Assembly: GCA_963576475.1 (NCBI GenBank)
Contig: OY754982.1
Coordinates: 18,088,217 to 18,152,216, forward strand
Reading direction: 5' to 3'
Length of the DNA stretch: 64,000 nt
Source of the DNA: Molanna angustata
Taxonomy: Eukaryota; Arthropoda; Insecta; Trichoptera; Molannidae
Below are positions 51,020 through 62,768 of the stretch, piece after piece. A program made the translations under genes and the position numbers. The number at the start of each line of letters is the position of its first letter. Positions within the stretch are counted from its first letter, which is position 1. The notes beneath the pieces were generated by a model. It saw only the letters and a program-made list of their open reading frames with translations, was not told the DNA's origin and made no database searches.

Positions 51020-51220
51020 TCAGGTCTTAAAGATAAGCCTGGATTGGGCATGTCGTTAGATCGGGAGAAGAAAGAGCCATCCAGCAAAATAACTCGTGGG
51101 AATATCAAGTCAGAGATCGATGGACAATGTCACCCAAGATCTGAATGTTTGTGATGACTGGAAGTCCGTTGCTGCTGAAAGGGAGGCTTGGAAATCCATT
51201 GTTTATTGCCCAACCGGTTA
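51020..51220 (+). pseudogene. RTE-like C-terminal scrap
   Basis: One plus-strand frame reads GHVVRSGEERAIQQNNSWEY, and the next frame gives DRWTM/DNVTQDLNVCDDWKSVAAE then REAWKSIV. GHVxR ... RWxDxVxxDLxxxxxxDWxxxAxxRxxWxxIV is the RTE-type C-terminus. One frameshift and a stop are present. Confidence 0.65.
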
Positions 51221-53307
51221 TACGGCCATCTGAAGTAAGTTAAAATATCATTCTATTGACACTTGATTTCAATTTACTCTCGTTTCTGTCTGATTATCCT
51301 CTTGTTGATATGTAAAGGTTTTTAACGAAGTCTGAGGCAGTGGAGATAGCCCCGATGATCACCTACCTCCGCATAGCAGAAGGCACTTAAAAAGAAGGAC
51401 AGCTTATTAATATTTTAGGTAATCATTTTGTGTATCTTCTTGAGTTTGTTATGATACTCATCAAGAATCTTCTAATAAATATTTTGTTCTGCTAATTTTT
51501 ATGAAAAACTAAACATTTTTTATTAAAATTTATCGATGTACAATTCTTGGTATAACTTTATGACGTTTGAATACACTAAATTAGGTAGTCGTTTTATCAT
51601 TTGTTTATCTCAGATCACAGATATTTTTAACTCTCTAAGTTCTTCATCTTGGTCTTTATGGTTGTAATTTTGAGTTATTGTTAGTGTGTTTGTATTGTAA
51701 TGTTGTTTTTTTTGTTGTGTTATGTTTCTTCGATTTGATTTGTAAACCATCTCATTTCAGTTTTTATGCAATCCATCTATAAGTGACGCATTTCCACGAG
51801 ATAAAAATATAACAAGACCATCAGTGATATGTCTTTGATAGACCGATTCCGGTTAGTGCTATTTGCTCTGATGAGAGTCTTCAATAGACCGATAACATTA
51901 AAACTGAAACGAAAACGTTTCTAGTTATTTCCATGTTATATAATTTGTACCGAAAAATGGAAACACCCAAGAAGAGCATAGTGGAAGTTTGAGAAACCTT
52001 GCAAAGACGTAAATACGTAAAGTTTTTCTAAGAGACTGAAAGTCGGGGTGACAGACAGCTGAATAACTTATTTTCTTTGGAAACTCTTTTTATATAACTC
52101 TTGTTTCTATATATCATTTTCGTTTACGGTGTTGCCGAACAGACTGATGTTGAGCAGAGATCGGAAATCTTATAGAACAAGAGCCAGCGACTGCCAGATT
52201 GACGTCACAGAATAAAGGCTGTTTTTTTTCTGCAAAAGGATACCACAGCAGTTAACAACGATTGGATAATATCGTATGAACCCTGATTAATTATGGCTTT
52301 CGGAGATTACGGCATTCGAAAAGTTGAAAATTGCTATTTTAACACATCATTTATAGTATGAAGCGTTATGTATAACGCGTTGTTTATATTTACTACGGAA
52401 GATCATTAGAAATCACGTCATTCATTTAGAGATACTCTGTGGATTTCGCGGTTTGTGCTATACACATTGCCAATTCACAAGCAAACGACAGGCGTAATGA
52501 AAAATACGGTCAGCCGGACTGGGTCAACAATGAGCAATATTTCGGCACTGTTTTCCCTTAACAGTCTGTCCCTTTAGTTGTGCATAGACCTGATGAGGGA
52601 GCGGTCGGTTCTAAAACAGGTAATGTAATTAATTCTTAGTTATAAACAATAAATGAAATTAAATTATAATATACTATAAAGTTAATAATTGCATATTTCA
52701 TAGTACATATATATTCCAACCAATCCTTGGCCGATTGCGGCGTTATTGCAGAGGTTGAAAATAAAAATGTTATTTAGAAAGTTTTCGATCTTTTTCCAGG
52801 AAAATGTATTGTTACGTTCTTTCAAAAGAACGTGTCGTTTTTTAGGCAAGGATCACATACACAGTCAGATGTCTAAATTCAATCAATCTGTATAATGTCA
52901 CATGCCTTCAAATAATACATATACTATATAGGTATCTAAATGTACGGGAAAAGAAAAAAATATGTGGATTAACGTTACATATGTTGTGTAATCTATGGCC
53001 AATTATTATTGTTGGATTCGATGTGTTAAAATATTTAAATGTGGAACATTTATCATTGTTTTATTTCTATAATTTTTATAATGTTTTTTACTGCTATGGT
53101 TTTAAAATAATAAAAGATGAAGGTTACTTTTCAACCTAAACTGACAGTCACACTTGTTTTAATTTATTATAATATTTAAATCAACATATATTTCAGTATT
53201 ATGCACCTACATTGGTCAAGTTTAAAAAATCAATTAATTAAGATGAAAAACAATTTATTGTCTGAGTTTGAAACAAGCTAATTCCGAATATATCAACAAT
53301 ACTATTT
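51221..53307. other. 2.1-kb unassigned stretch
   Basis: This is the longest part of the window with no recognised repeat. I read both strands for frames or motifs and found none above chance. If host unique sequence is present in the window, this is one candidate place for it. Confidence 0.45.
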
Positions 53308-53595
53308 CATTTCATCATTATCAGTGGTTCCAAGCCCCAGGATGGGCCTTGGCCTCTTCAAGGAATCGTCTCCATTGCTTTCTTTCTAATTCACAATCCG
53401 GCTATCTGAAGGTTCCTCTCGACTCCATCCATCCATCATAGTTTAGGCTTTCCCACACCTCTTCTTCCCTCCGGACGTGTTGTGAGGATTCTTCTCGGTA
53501 TCTGGTCATCGTCCATACGATGCACGTGTCCTAACCGGCGGAGCGTCCCTATTTTCATCGTATGGACGATATTTGGTTCCTTGAATAGGCTTTTT
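53308..53595 (-). pseudogene. RTE-like C-terminal remnant
   Basis: Aligns with 15885-16175 over most of its length (CAGGATGGGCCTTGGCCTCT, AGGAATCGTCTCC, CCCACACCTCTTCTTCCCTC, CGATGCACGTGTCCTAACCG, GACGATATTTGGTTCC). The minus-strand coding equals RRLGHVHRMDDDQIPRRILT then RRGVGKPKL. A central block is shortened and the frame is broken. Confidence 0.8.
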
Positions 53596-53687
53596 TATTT
53601 GCTTGAAATAAATTATGCTTAATCTTAGTTTTTTAATAAAAATTACGTTAATTTTACATCTAAAGTAATAAAGCAATCAAAATGTTA

Positions 53688-53808
<121 letters not shown>

Positions 53809-54689
53809 TGTCTCACGCCTTCTGAAAAACCAAGAGCATCTAAAAATCTAATTTAAGTGCGAACATGTACCAGTATACCTGATGCAGTGTCACGCTAAAA
53901 AGAATGCGATAAAAATGCTGAATTTTAAAAATATTTAAATAATTATTTTTTTCATACAAAATTTTCCAAATCATATCTGTCAAAAAAGTGTACATTTTGC
54001 ACGCAAATATCTGTTAGTTTAAAAGTTAGAAGTAGGTATTTACACAAAAAAAAATATATTTTGAAGTATAACTTAGCGTTTAAGTGAAAAACATGGTGAA
54101 TATTTGGTATAATTATAATGTTTAACTTATTTTTAAAGTAAGCCTTTTGTACATAAACGCCGCCATTTTAATATCTTTTCATACAATATTTCATTTTCCC
54201 ACCGAATGAATATGTTCTTGAAAATAATAAACCTTTGAAATAAATGTAATTATGAAATAATAAAATGAAACACAAGACATTACGGCAAGTTTTAAGACAT
54301 ATATTGTAAAAATCTGTTATTTATTAGTAAAGGTATAGGCATAATAAAATTGCATAATTTGTAAATAATATTTGATTTTTCTGACAATTTTCATTTTTAT
54401 GTCATCGAACAAACCAATGTAGGTACCTACATATTCAAAAAATGTATCCGAACCATTCGATATTACTTACGTGTTCGAATCGTTTCCATGGCTACAGAAA
54501 GAATGTGATATTCAAATAAAATTTGTTAGGAATCGAATTTATTTAGAAGGTTGTTGTAGGTAGGTACCTACCTAATACTATTTACTTACAAATCAACAAT
54601 AATATACCTATACTGATTTCCTATAGGAAAATTATTTTATTTATTTATTTATCAACCGTTTGTCCGATTATAATGAAACTTTGGTGAAT

Positions 54690-56700
54690 TGTTGAGCGTA
54701 TGCCCAGGATGGTTTTTGGATTTAAACTTTTTTCTTATTCTTCTTCTTCTTCGTGTATTTGGTCGTTTTACCTATGAAGGGGGAGTATCCTGGGAAAAGA
54801 AGGTTCGACTGTCCCTCCATCTCTTCACAGGTCTTCCAGGACGGATTCTGCATATAAACTTTTTTCTTCTTTTTCTTCAACGTGTACTTGGTCATCTTAC
54901 CTATGAAGATGAACTATCCTGGGAGATGAAGGTCCAATTTTCCTTCCATCTCTTCGCAGGTTTCTGGATTTAAACTTTTTTCTTCTTCTTCTTCATCGTC
55001 TATTTGGTCATTTTACCTTTGAAGGTGGACTAACCTGGGAGAAGAATGTCCAATTTTCCTTCCATCTCTTCGCAGGTATCTGGATTTAAACTTATTTCTT
55101 CTTCTTCTTCTTCATCGTGTATTTTTGGTCATTTTACCTATGAAGTTGGAGAATCCTGGGAGAAGAAGGTCCAACTGTCCTTCCATCTCTTCGCAGGTAT
55201 CTGGGTTTAAACTTTTTTCTTCTTCTTCGTGTATTTAGTCATTTTACCTATTTAGTAGAGCATCCTGGGAAAAGAAGGTTCTTTCATCTCTTCGCGGTTC
55301 TTCCAGGATGGTTTCTGGATTTAAACTTTTCTTAACCGACTGATGGGACGGGATGTAATGAAGGGAAGGGAGGCACTAAAGGGCCTGAAGGGACGGGAGG
55401 TATAAAACTGCCTGAAGGGACGGAAGGTACTGAAGGGCCTGATGGGAAGGGACGTAATGAGGGATTAAAGGGACGGGAGGTACTGAAGGGCCTGAAGCGG
55501 CGGGTCCTGGAGTCTAATTCTTTTTCTTCTTAATTTTATGTAGACCTTTAGGGCAGTTTTTATACAAACTATTTCCTATTGTCTAATTCATCTTCTTCTT
55601 CTTTTATGTATACATTTGGGTCATTTTTTTTATAAAAATTATTTCCTTTAGTCTAATTATTATTCTTCTTCATTTAAGTACGTAGACTTTTGGGAGAGTT
55701 TTAATACAAACTATTTCCAATAGTCTTATTCATTTTCTTTTATGTAGACATTTGGGCAGGATTTATACAAACTATTTCCAATAGTCTAAATATTCTTCTT
55801 CTTCTTTTTTGTAGACCTTTGGGTGAGCTTTTATACAATCTATTTCCAATAGTCTAATTCTTCTATTAGGTATATGTATTTTTACTTATTTTATGTAGAC
55901 CATTGGAATAGTTTTTTATACAAACTATTTCTTATAGTCTTATACTTATTTTTCTCTTTTTTATTTAGTCTTTTGGGTTAGTTTTAAGTCTAATAGTCTA
56001 TTGTGCAGAAATATTATTAACGATATGCACACTTGATGAAAATACATATGAAATGAATGGGATATGGGATGTGACGATATAACCTGCACTTGAATCTTTT
56101 CAATACTTTTGTTTAATTAAATTTAAACCATTTATATCATCCTATTTTGAATAATTTTCAACACCTAATATTTAAAGAATGGGGGTTGTGGCCATTACTG
56201 AACTCTTCACAACATTTATATTCAAATTAAAAACTATTTACTATAGTTCAAGTCTTCTTCTTCTTCGTTAATGAAGACTTTCAGTCAAATTGAGCAAAAA
56301 TATAATGCACACTTGATGAAAAAATATAAAAACGAATGGGATGTGACCAATACTAGATCTTTTCAGTACCTACGTTTGTTTAATCAAATTTTAACCACAT
56401 CCCAACATCCAAAATTACTAAATTTTCAATAGGTACACATTACAATTTGTTTTCGATGATAATATTTAAAAATGGGGGTTGTGGCCAAACCAATCTCTTT
56501 ACAACGTTGATAAACAGTCATATTTAAAACCATTACGCATAGTCCATGCGAGCAGAAATTGTATGAATTATTACTTCATTCACACTTTATAGCAATATAT
56601 AAAAAAGAATGGGTTGTGGCCATCACTTGAACATTTTACAATACTTAAACTCAATCAAATTTCAAACCACTTTTCATAGTCTGATATTGCAAAATAATTG
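54690..56700 (+). repeat. four consecutive tandem arrays in Helitron-like copy C
   Basis: Same order as copy B: ~120-bp units (54690-55325), short G-rich units (55337-55525), ~60-65-bp units (55526-55990) and ~135-bp units (56050-56700). Unit numbers appear the same as in B. Confidence 0.8.
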
Positions 56701-56810
56701 GGTGACAATATTATAAAAACGATTGCTTTTTCTTTCACAATTTTACATTCTTGGCCAACGGCGGGACATAAAAGCTAGTTTAAAATAACATATTAGTAAT
56801 GCTTTAGGGT

Positions 56811-56885
56811 CGTATTACAAGAGTTATTTCAGAAAAATGTAAGAAAAAGGTACGGTTCCGTACTGCGAGAATACTGCTTACTGGA
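56811..56885 (+). repeat. ~65-bp dispersed repeat (partner at 44095-44175)
   Basis: TATTACAAGAGTTATTTCAG, AAAAATGTAAGAAAAAGGTA and CGGTTCCGTACTGCGAGAAT; inverted relative to the other copy. It follows the Helitron-like end by about 35 bp. Confidence 0.6.
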
Positions 56886-57003
56886 CCTCAACCTTTTCAT
56901 ACATTATTCTTAAATATGTCTCGTAATATAACCCTTAGAACACAAATTGTTTTATTTATTGTGTAATTTGGATTAGATTAGTTACCTACATCATATGCAG
57001 AAT

Positions 57004-57278
57004 CATGGCCGTAGCCAGAAAATAATTTCGGGGGGGGGGTTTAGCTTAGTGGAACAGTAGAAACAAGTCGCCCCGCGAGCGTATCCCCGTGCGAGTACTA
57101 AGCGAGCATAAAGCACAGTCATACATAATAAAAATAAAAAGAGGTAGGGAAATTAGTTTGTAGTAATTTTAACTATATGTTTTGTATAACAACAGAGTGA
57201 AATGGATGCACCGTATGTAACTACAGTCTCATGTTACTCACTAAGGAAATATCTTCTTTTTTTCTGGCTACGGCCTTG
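57004..57278. mobile_element. hAT-like MITE (275 bp) with 8-bp target duplication
   Basis: Ends CATGGCCGTAGCCAGAAAA and (reverse complement of the right end) CAAGGCCGTAGCCAGAAAAA are flanked by TGCAGAAT at 56996-57003 and 57279-57286. A GGGGGGGGG run sits just inside the left end. The 8-bp duplication and CA...TG ends suggest hAT. No transposase. Confidence 0.82.
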
Positions 57279-58359
57279 TGCAGAATGGCATTAAGTAATA
57301 AATAAATATAAGTGCTTTATTATCATTTCTGCGTAACAGCACACACTAGATATACGCAATGAAATAAACGTAAATAATATTCCGTATATAGGTCACCTGG
57401 CAATAGACGGTTCACTAGGGAAAAGGAAGTGTAAGGCCATGCGATATGATATGAAAAGAGGTTCGGGCGAGTAGGCAGTAGCGCGCATGCGCTGCGGCTC
57501 GGCGCTATCAGGTTCCAAACGGGCAGAAATCTCATTTCAAATCAAGACAGGATTATCTCGGTGAGAGCGTGTGCCAGAGTTAAGCTAGTTAAGGCGCTAG
57601 ATATTATGATGATGATAATATCCCTTCAAAGCCTCAAACCAAGTGGACTTTCCCAGAGGGAATCCTAATTCAACTTTCCCGCGGTTTTCTCCACACAAGT
57701 ATATAGATGAACCACCTACCGCTGCCTACATTTCAAAAGGTTTTGTGTAAACAGGGGGTATTATTCGTCCCTTAATATAATAAACGCCTTTGATTTGTTT
57801 TTTACTTTCTTGTACGCGAGTAGTCGAGTATATTATTTATTGTTGAAATTTAATACTGTTTTGTTTTGTCTCCCTTGATGGAACTGAGGTTACGAAAGAA
57901 ATTCGTATATTATTTAAACAAAATTTATCTTGAGAAATGCGAATTCAACATTTGATTGGTCTATATTATTTATTACAAACAAGTGTTGTCATGTTATAAA
58001 AAATGCTTACGCCGTAGATGTAGTAGGTAAATAAAATATAAAATGACATTTGACTGTTAGCTAAGTAAAGCTAACTTCTTTTCAATAATTTTCTATCGCT
58101 TTCAGTTCTTAATAAATCTGATTCTAACCTGTTTACTTCAACATGCATTAAAGAATCATGAATGCAAGTGTACGGCCGATCAATGTTAATTTGTTTATTA
58201 CATAATTGACATCCTAATAGAAATAAATAATATATACCATCATGGATTTTCCTACAATGCAATGTGGGGTAATCAGCGACATGTATGAGGATGTGTATTA
58301 CCGTATAAAGATAAGCACACACTAGCTTCGTTACACCGAAAAATACTCGAGATTCTGAA
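57279..58359. other. unassigned stretch
   Basis: 57475-57515 is locally GC-rich (GTAGCGCGCATGCGCTGCGG). GGCGCTAGATATTATGATGA at 57592-57611 resembles the 3' end and ATG tail of RTE elements but is too short to call. No gene. Confidence 0.4.
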
Positions 58360-58520
58360 TGGATGATGAACCTCATTGCAGAACTATGTGAGATGTTACG
58401 TTGCCTCTTGTATTTTCGATTACCTGGCTCTTATGGAACATCAAAAACAATGATTATTGAAAAGAGTAAAGCTCTATTCTAAGCCGATGCCTCACAGTAT
58501 CGGAATAGTGCTTCTTAGCA
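58360..58520 (+). repeat. dispersed repeat Z, partial copy 4
   Basis: GAGATGTTACGTTGCCTCTT, GTATTTTCGATTACCTGGCT and CTATTCTAAGCCGATGCCTC parallel 18765-18820 and 36850-36870. Diverged. Confidence 0.45.
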
Positions 58521-58659
58521 CAGTACAGTCCTTTATATATAACTTTTTTTTTTACAAACTTCAGCAGACAAGTTACATTGTATTTTTAAAAATAACAGGC
58601 GAGTATCAATTTTATCGCAGGGATTATTAAGAACAGGTATGCGAGGACACAAAGTGTAC

Positions 58660-58765
58660 ATCTTGAAGAGTGTCGCTGAAGACAGAGCGGAGTGGAGCAA
58701 GTGCAAGAGGTGCATTGCTTTGCTGCCAACTATTCCACAAGATTAAAATCAAAGACGAAAGAATT
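58660..58765 (+). pseudogene. retrotransposon C-terminal scrap (RVAEDRAEW type)
   Basis: Plus-strand SVAEDRAEWSKCKRCIALLP and then TTCCACAAGATTAAAATCAA, the same family as 19640-19790. Confidence 0.5.
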
Positions 58766-59239
58766 TTTTGTGACGCGTATTTTAACATAATATACTTTAG
58801 ATTTTTGCAAACAATAGTTAGCTAATATGGTGAGTTTATGTGAGAATATTGCTGGTAAAAAGATTTTTTTAGGAAAAAAAAAACAACGAGCATATTCGTG
58901 TTATTATTATTGTAGGTCTCTGTTTGAATTGGAGCATCTCCCTGCGTATTCTGGGTTATTTTTTTGCGGATAAATATACGCATTGCGAAATAAAAGTTAG
59001 CCGAGGATGAAACGGTAGAACGTGAGAAAATAACACGAATGGTCTTTAGGTATATAGGGAAGATATCCCCCACGTTTCCATTCAAGAAGCAAAAGAAATA
59101 TCTATTAAAATTATACCAGAAAAGGCACATATACTTCGACTTGGGATCGGAATTTAATTCCGGTTTACGTATACCAATTCTTTGTATTATTGTTTTACTG
59201 TTCTGTCCCTGAAACAGTTTGTTATAAGCATAAAAAGAT
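58766..59239. other. unassigned stretch
   Basis: Only a chance minus-strand frame (58822-59130) without motif. Confidence 0.4.
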
Positions 59240-59525
59240 AGTAAGGCGCGTGTATGTGCTTCTTCTTCTTTTTTTTCTTGTCAATCTTTCGGCGCAACAA
59301 TGATCTGTCCTGTATTGTCGGAGCTGGTATTTGGGCAATACTCATATTGCTCCACCACGTGGATAGTGTACGTTCTTTTCGTTTCCTTTTTTCTGGTAGT
59401 GCTAGAGCAGTTTAAATCACATGCTTTTCTTGCCTTCTCATTACATGTCCATAACATCTGAGTCGGCCATCTGTGAGTCTTTCTGTCTGGAGGCTACTTC
59501 AAAACTTCTTCTTATAGCTTACTCT
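59240..59525 (-). pseudogene. RTE-like C-terminal scrap with (GAA)n tail
   Basis: The minus strand reads LTDGRLRCYGHVMRRQEKHV (the GRLRWYGHVMRR motif), later PTIQDRSLLRRKIDKKK, then AAGAAGAAGAAGCACATAC as tail. Frames are broken in the middle (GKKERKRKERTLSTWWS-like). Confidence 0.65.
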
Positions 59526-60512
59526 TATTAAATGTGTAGATACATATTATGTGCAAAGATATCAAATGTAGGTGCCTATTGTTTTATTGATATTTTCAGA
59601 TTTAATTTTGTTTCAATTTTTTATAAAAATAATATTATAATAAATATAATAATATGATCCGTCATGATTAAGAAGGTGTCTCCTGTCGTAACAAATAGTT
59701 CGATTTGTGGTTGAAACAATGTGACTATATAAAAAACATGACATTATGAATAAATAGTATGCAGATACAATATTTACTTGACTTCTCACAAATCTTCTGA
59801 CACAATTTCTTTCTCCCACTGGTATATGCTGGCTCGTAGCTGAGACTACGATATAGAATTGTCAGATGTAAAAAAAAACAAAATGGTAGAGCTAAGTCAG
59901 GAACAGTTAGAAGGAATTCGGGGTATGAGGTGCAGTAAAAGAAAATCATGACAGAAAAAATTAAAGCAGTAAATCGGCGTTCCTGAGGTCGTAAGATTGG
60001 CCTAGAATCGAGAGGAGTTCGGAAGGATGGTCGCCAATCTCCGGTAGTAGTGGCACGCCAATAAGAAGAAATTGGTCATCGATGAATCGTATATAATGAA
60101 GAATTCCATACTTTAACTGAAGCACGTAGAGTTCAGAAACTCCGATTTTTATTTGTTATATCTATAGAACTAGAAATTCCATAAATGTTACTGGTGTAGT
60201 GAGGTCACAATTGCCGCATTTAGCGAGACATTTTGAAAAATATATAATGCAGATAGCCTAAAGTTAGCAATCGTATAATATTATGAACGACCTACGCCTG
60301 ATGACCCGCTTAGCTTGCCCATTATAATAAACTACAGCTTGATAGGTCTTGAGCACGACAAGTTCAAATAATTTTCCCATACCTTGACAACATGGTAACA
60401 CCAAAGTACGACTGGCTTTTTCGTATTTCAAAATTATCAATAAATTCAATATAAACAGTAAAGTTAAGTTTAATGTTGTTCACAGAGTGGTGGAAGTTCA
60501 TTATGAAATTAT
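59526..60512. other. unassigned stretch
   Basis: Nothing recognised beyond short chance frames. Confidence 0.4.
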
Positions 60513-60710
60513 TACGAGTATAAACACAGTTTAAATCCACAAACAATGACTTATAATTTTTAGCCTGTATTGGCCGTTTTGTTGTTTTATATTTAGTTTT
60601 GATTGTCGCCTCCGAGGATGATGTTGTAACCATCGAAAGCGCTCAGGCTAAAAATTAAAAACTCATTGTGTGTGGATTAAACCTGTGTTTATACTCGTAA
60701 TAATTTTAAA
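60513..60710. mobile_element. Penelope-like fragment: inverted repeat around a hammerhead-like motif
   Basis: 60513-60575 (ATTACGAGTATAAACACAGT ... AATTTTTAGCCTG) is the reverse complement of 60644-60705 (CAGGCTAAAAATTAAAAACT ... TGTGTTTATACTCGTAAT). The hammerhead-like motif lies between the arms, next to the right one. Inverted or partially inverted terminal repeats are a known habit of Penelope-like elements. No RT coding sequence is seen. Confidence 0.6.
60608..60648 (+). ncRNA. hammerhead-like motif, variant core
   Basis: Stem I GCCT (60608-60611) / AGGC (60645-60648). The core is CCGAGGA (60612-60618), where U4 is replaced by C. One U follows, then stem II GATG (60620-60623) / CATC (60631-60634), GAAA (60635-60638), the stem III palindrome AGCGCT (60638-60643) and C at position 17. 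Stem II differs from 30799-30842 in sequence but keeps pairing. U4 is normally invariant, so cleavage is doubtful for this copy. Confidence 0.45.
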
Positions 60711-60784
60711 GAGTAAAGATTTAACCATTATTGACATTTTCATAATTTTCTTAGTTGTATATTTAAAACAATTAGATTACACTT

Positions 60785-60930
60785 TAGTAGGTAGTAGGTG
60801 GACCCAGAGAGTCTTGGAGTCGCGTCCGAGACAGAGAAAAAGAAGCGTGGGACATCCTCTGACACGCTGGTCGGATTGCATTAAAGCAGTAGCAGGGAGC
60901 AATTAAAAGCGGTGTGCACAGCGACACTGG
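60785..60930 (+). pseudogene. RTE/BovB-like C-terminal scrap
   Basis: The plus strand reads SRWTQRVLESRPRQRKRSVG then HPLTRWSDCIKAVAGSN, a stop in place of Trp, and KRCAQRH. It corresponds to SKWTPKVLKWRPWEDKRGVG / RPQKRWADDIVAIAGTKW in the 32106-33071 ORF. Confidence 0.75.
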
Positions 60931-62239
60931 TGTGATAGGATTATCACAAGTTATAGGATTTCACAATTTTTTGTGACAAGTCATATCACAAAAGAAAAAA
61001 TATTGATTCTTTACCTAGATTGTGAACATGGCTAACTGGTGAAATGAAATGTTTATGGGTATTGGTATCATAAAAAGGATGTCAGTATAAATTATCTTAT
61101 TCAATATTAAAGATCCGGTCGAAAAACACGTTTTGGTATTCAGCGTTCCTTAGAAGCCCGGGCTATTTTCCGAGGATTTGTTGTTTCAAATGTAGGATGA
61201 AAGTAAAAATCTGCGGGTCAAATCGTAACCAAATAATGTTCACCCCAGTCGTGAAACCGCCGTTAAGTTCCGTGGCACGCACACGACATTTTGCGTTACG
61301 ACTCATGAAGGCAGAGAGAACTCACATAACAATATAAAACACGTCAAACTACACCAAGGAATCCAAAAAATAAAAATAAAAAATACTCTCTATTACACGG
61401 GTTCCTCACCTGGGAATAATTCCCGCGGGGGTAAAGCAGCTTTTCTGTTAGGGGTTAATGAGGCTGGTAAATGTAATAATCGTTAATTATGTAAATGACA
61501 GATCAGCGCCACTACATAGACCAGACCTCCTGGTCAAGTTGTTAATTCAAACGTTTCTGTCAGGAGAAACGCCTAAAAAAAAATCAGAAACGTTAGATTT
61601 AACAACTTAACATACCACGAGCACTGTTCCTCCTATTTTTTAACTGTTGACCACGGGTAAAATAGTGAAAAAAAATCTCGAAGCTCAACGTAACAAATAA
61701 AAAAATGCAAACTTTTGAAATACTCAGGTTTGTCACGCAGAGAAAAACGGTTTGCACATTGGTACAAGTAAAAAAAATGTATTCAACTTTTTGTTATACA
61801 TATTTCCACGAGAGATGTTTAGAAAAAACACATTTGTATTTGCGTGTAATGATTAAGTGTTTCAGTCTCCCTTATAGGTCATAGGAGTAACAAGATTGAA
61901 AAGTTTAAGTACAGCTTCACTATGACAATACACAAAAAGAAAGGTCCAAATTTATTGATCTTTTCCAAATAACAGTAGTGATATTAGTAATAATATTATT
62001 ACATTCGAAACAGAAGACAATCATTGAAAAACGATTGAGAATAAACAAAACGATACACATTTTGAAATGACATGTCATAAAAGATAAGCACAAGTATATT
62101 ATTGGATAATATGACTAAATCGTAAAGAAAAATGCCTTTTATAAAAGATACAAATTCAATTTCCAATGTCAAATTAACAAGCTAATAGCTATTATATTAT
62201 GTATATGTATAGTAATATAAATGTATAAACTACCTATAT
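60931..62239. other. unassigned stretch with one hairpin
   Basis: No gene. The hairpin at 61535-61608 is listed separately. Confidence 0.45.
61535..61608. repeat. inverted repeat, 24-bp arms
   Basis: AAGTTGTTAATTCAAACGTT (from 61535) and AACGTTAGATTTAACAACTT (to 61608) pair with two or three mismatches around a short loop containing AGGAGAAACGCCT. Possibly a MITE core. Confidence 0.65.
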
Positions 62240-62396
62240 AAATATTGTCCCGGATTCAATTCCCGGTGGAGACACAGTAATTAATTGCATTTTCAGCCAG
62301 GACGATGAATATCCCACGTCTCCAGAATGAGGCAAATTGTTATTAGGTTCGTGTTAAATAATATTTGACATTATAGGTACATTACAGGTTGCTCGA
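62240..62396 (+). mobile_element. SINE family A, head-truncated copy
   Basis: Starts within box B (GATTCAATTCCCGGTGGAGA), then GCATTTTCAGCCAGGACGAT, ACGTCTCCAGAATGAGGCAA, TTGTTATTAGGTTCGTGTTA and ACAGGTTGCTCGAGAA. It abuts the CATA tail of the next element. Confidence 0.78.
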
Positions 62397-62768
62397 GAAT
62401 ACATACATACATACATACCATCACGCCATGTCCCTTACGGGGTAAGCAGAGAGAACCGAGCGCCATACTTCTCTATTTTTGCACACATTTCTGGCTTCCT
62501 TTACATCCATGCATCGTCTCATACATGCTCGTCGATTGTTCAAACTTTTTATGTTTCCTTCTTTCAAAATATCATTCACATGGTCATGCCATCCCTTTCT
62601 GGGGCGACCTCTGCTATTCACTCCATCTCTAGCACCCATGTATATTTTTTTGGTCAGTCGTTCATCGTTCATTCTTTCTATATGTCCAAACCACCTTAAA
62701 GCATTCACTTTTATTTTACATATAATATCCTTCTTTAACTTGCATTCTCTCCTTATGTCCTCATTTTT
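62397..62768 (-). pseudogene. retrotransposon 3' end (RRACMRRCMDV type) with (CATA)n tail
   Basis: The minus-strand frame reads NEDIRRECKLKKDIICKIKV, NALRWFGHIERMNDERLTKK, RGRPRKGWHDHVNDILKEGN, NNRRACMRRCMDVKEARNVC, WRSVLSAYPVRDMA and a stop at about 62421, then GTATGTATGTATGTATTC. It is closely related to the second half of the 34054-34899 ORF and open over its whole remaining length. It is 5' truncated at about 62768. Confidence 0.85.

Noticed and set aside
57592..57612. RTE 3' end (GGCGCTAGATATTATGATGA)
   Set aside because: Only about 20 bases resemble RTE tails, and no coding remnant precedes it.
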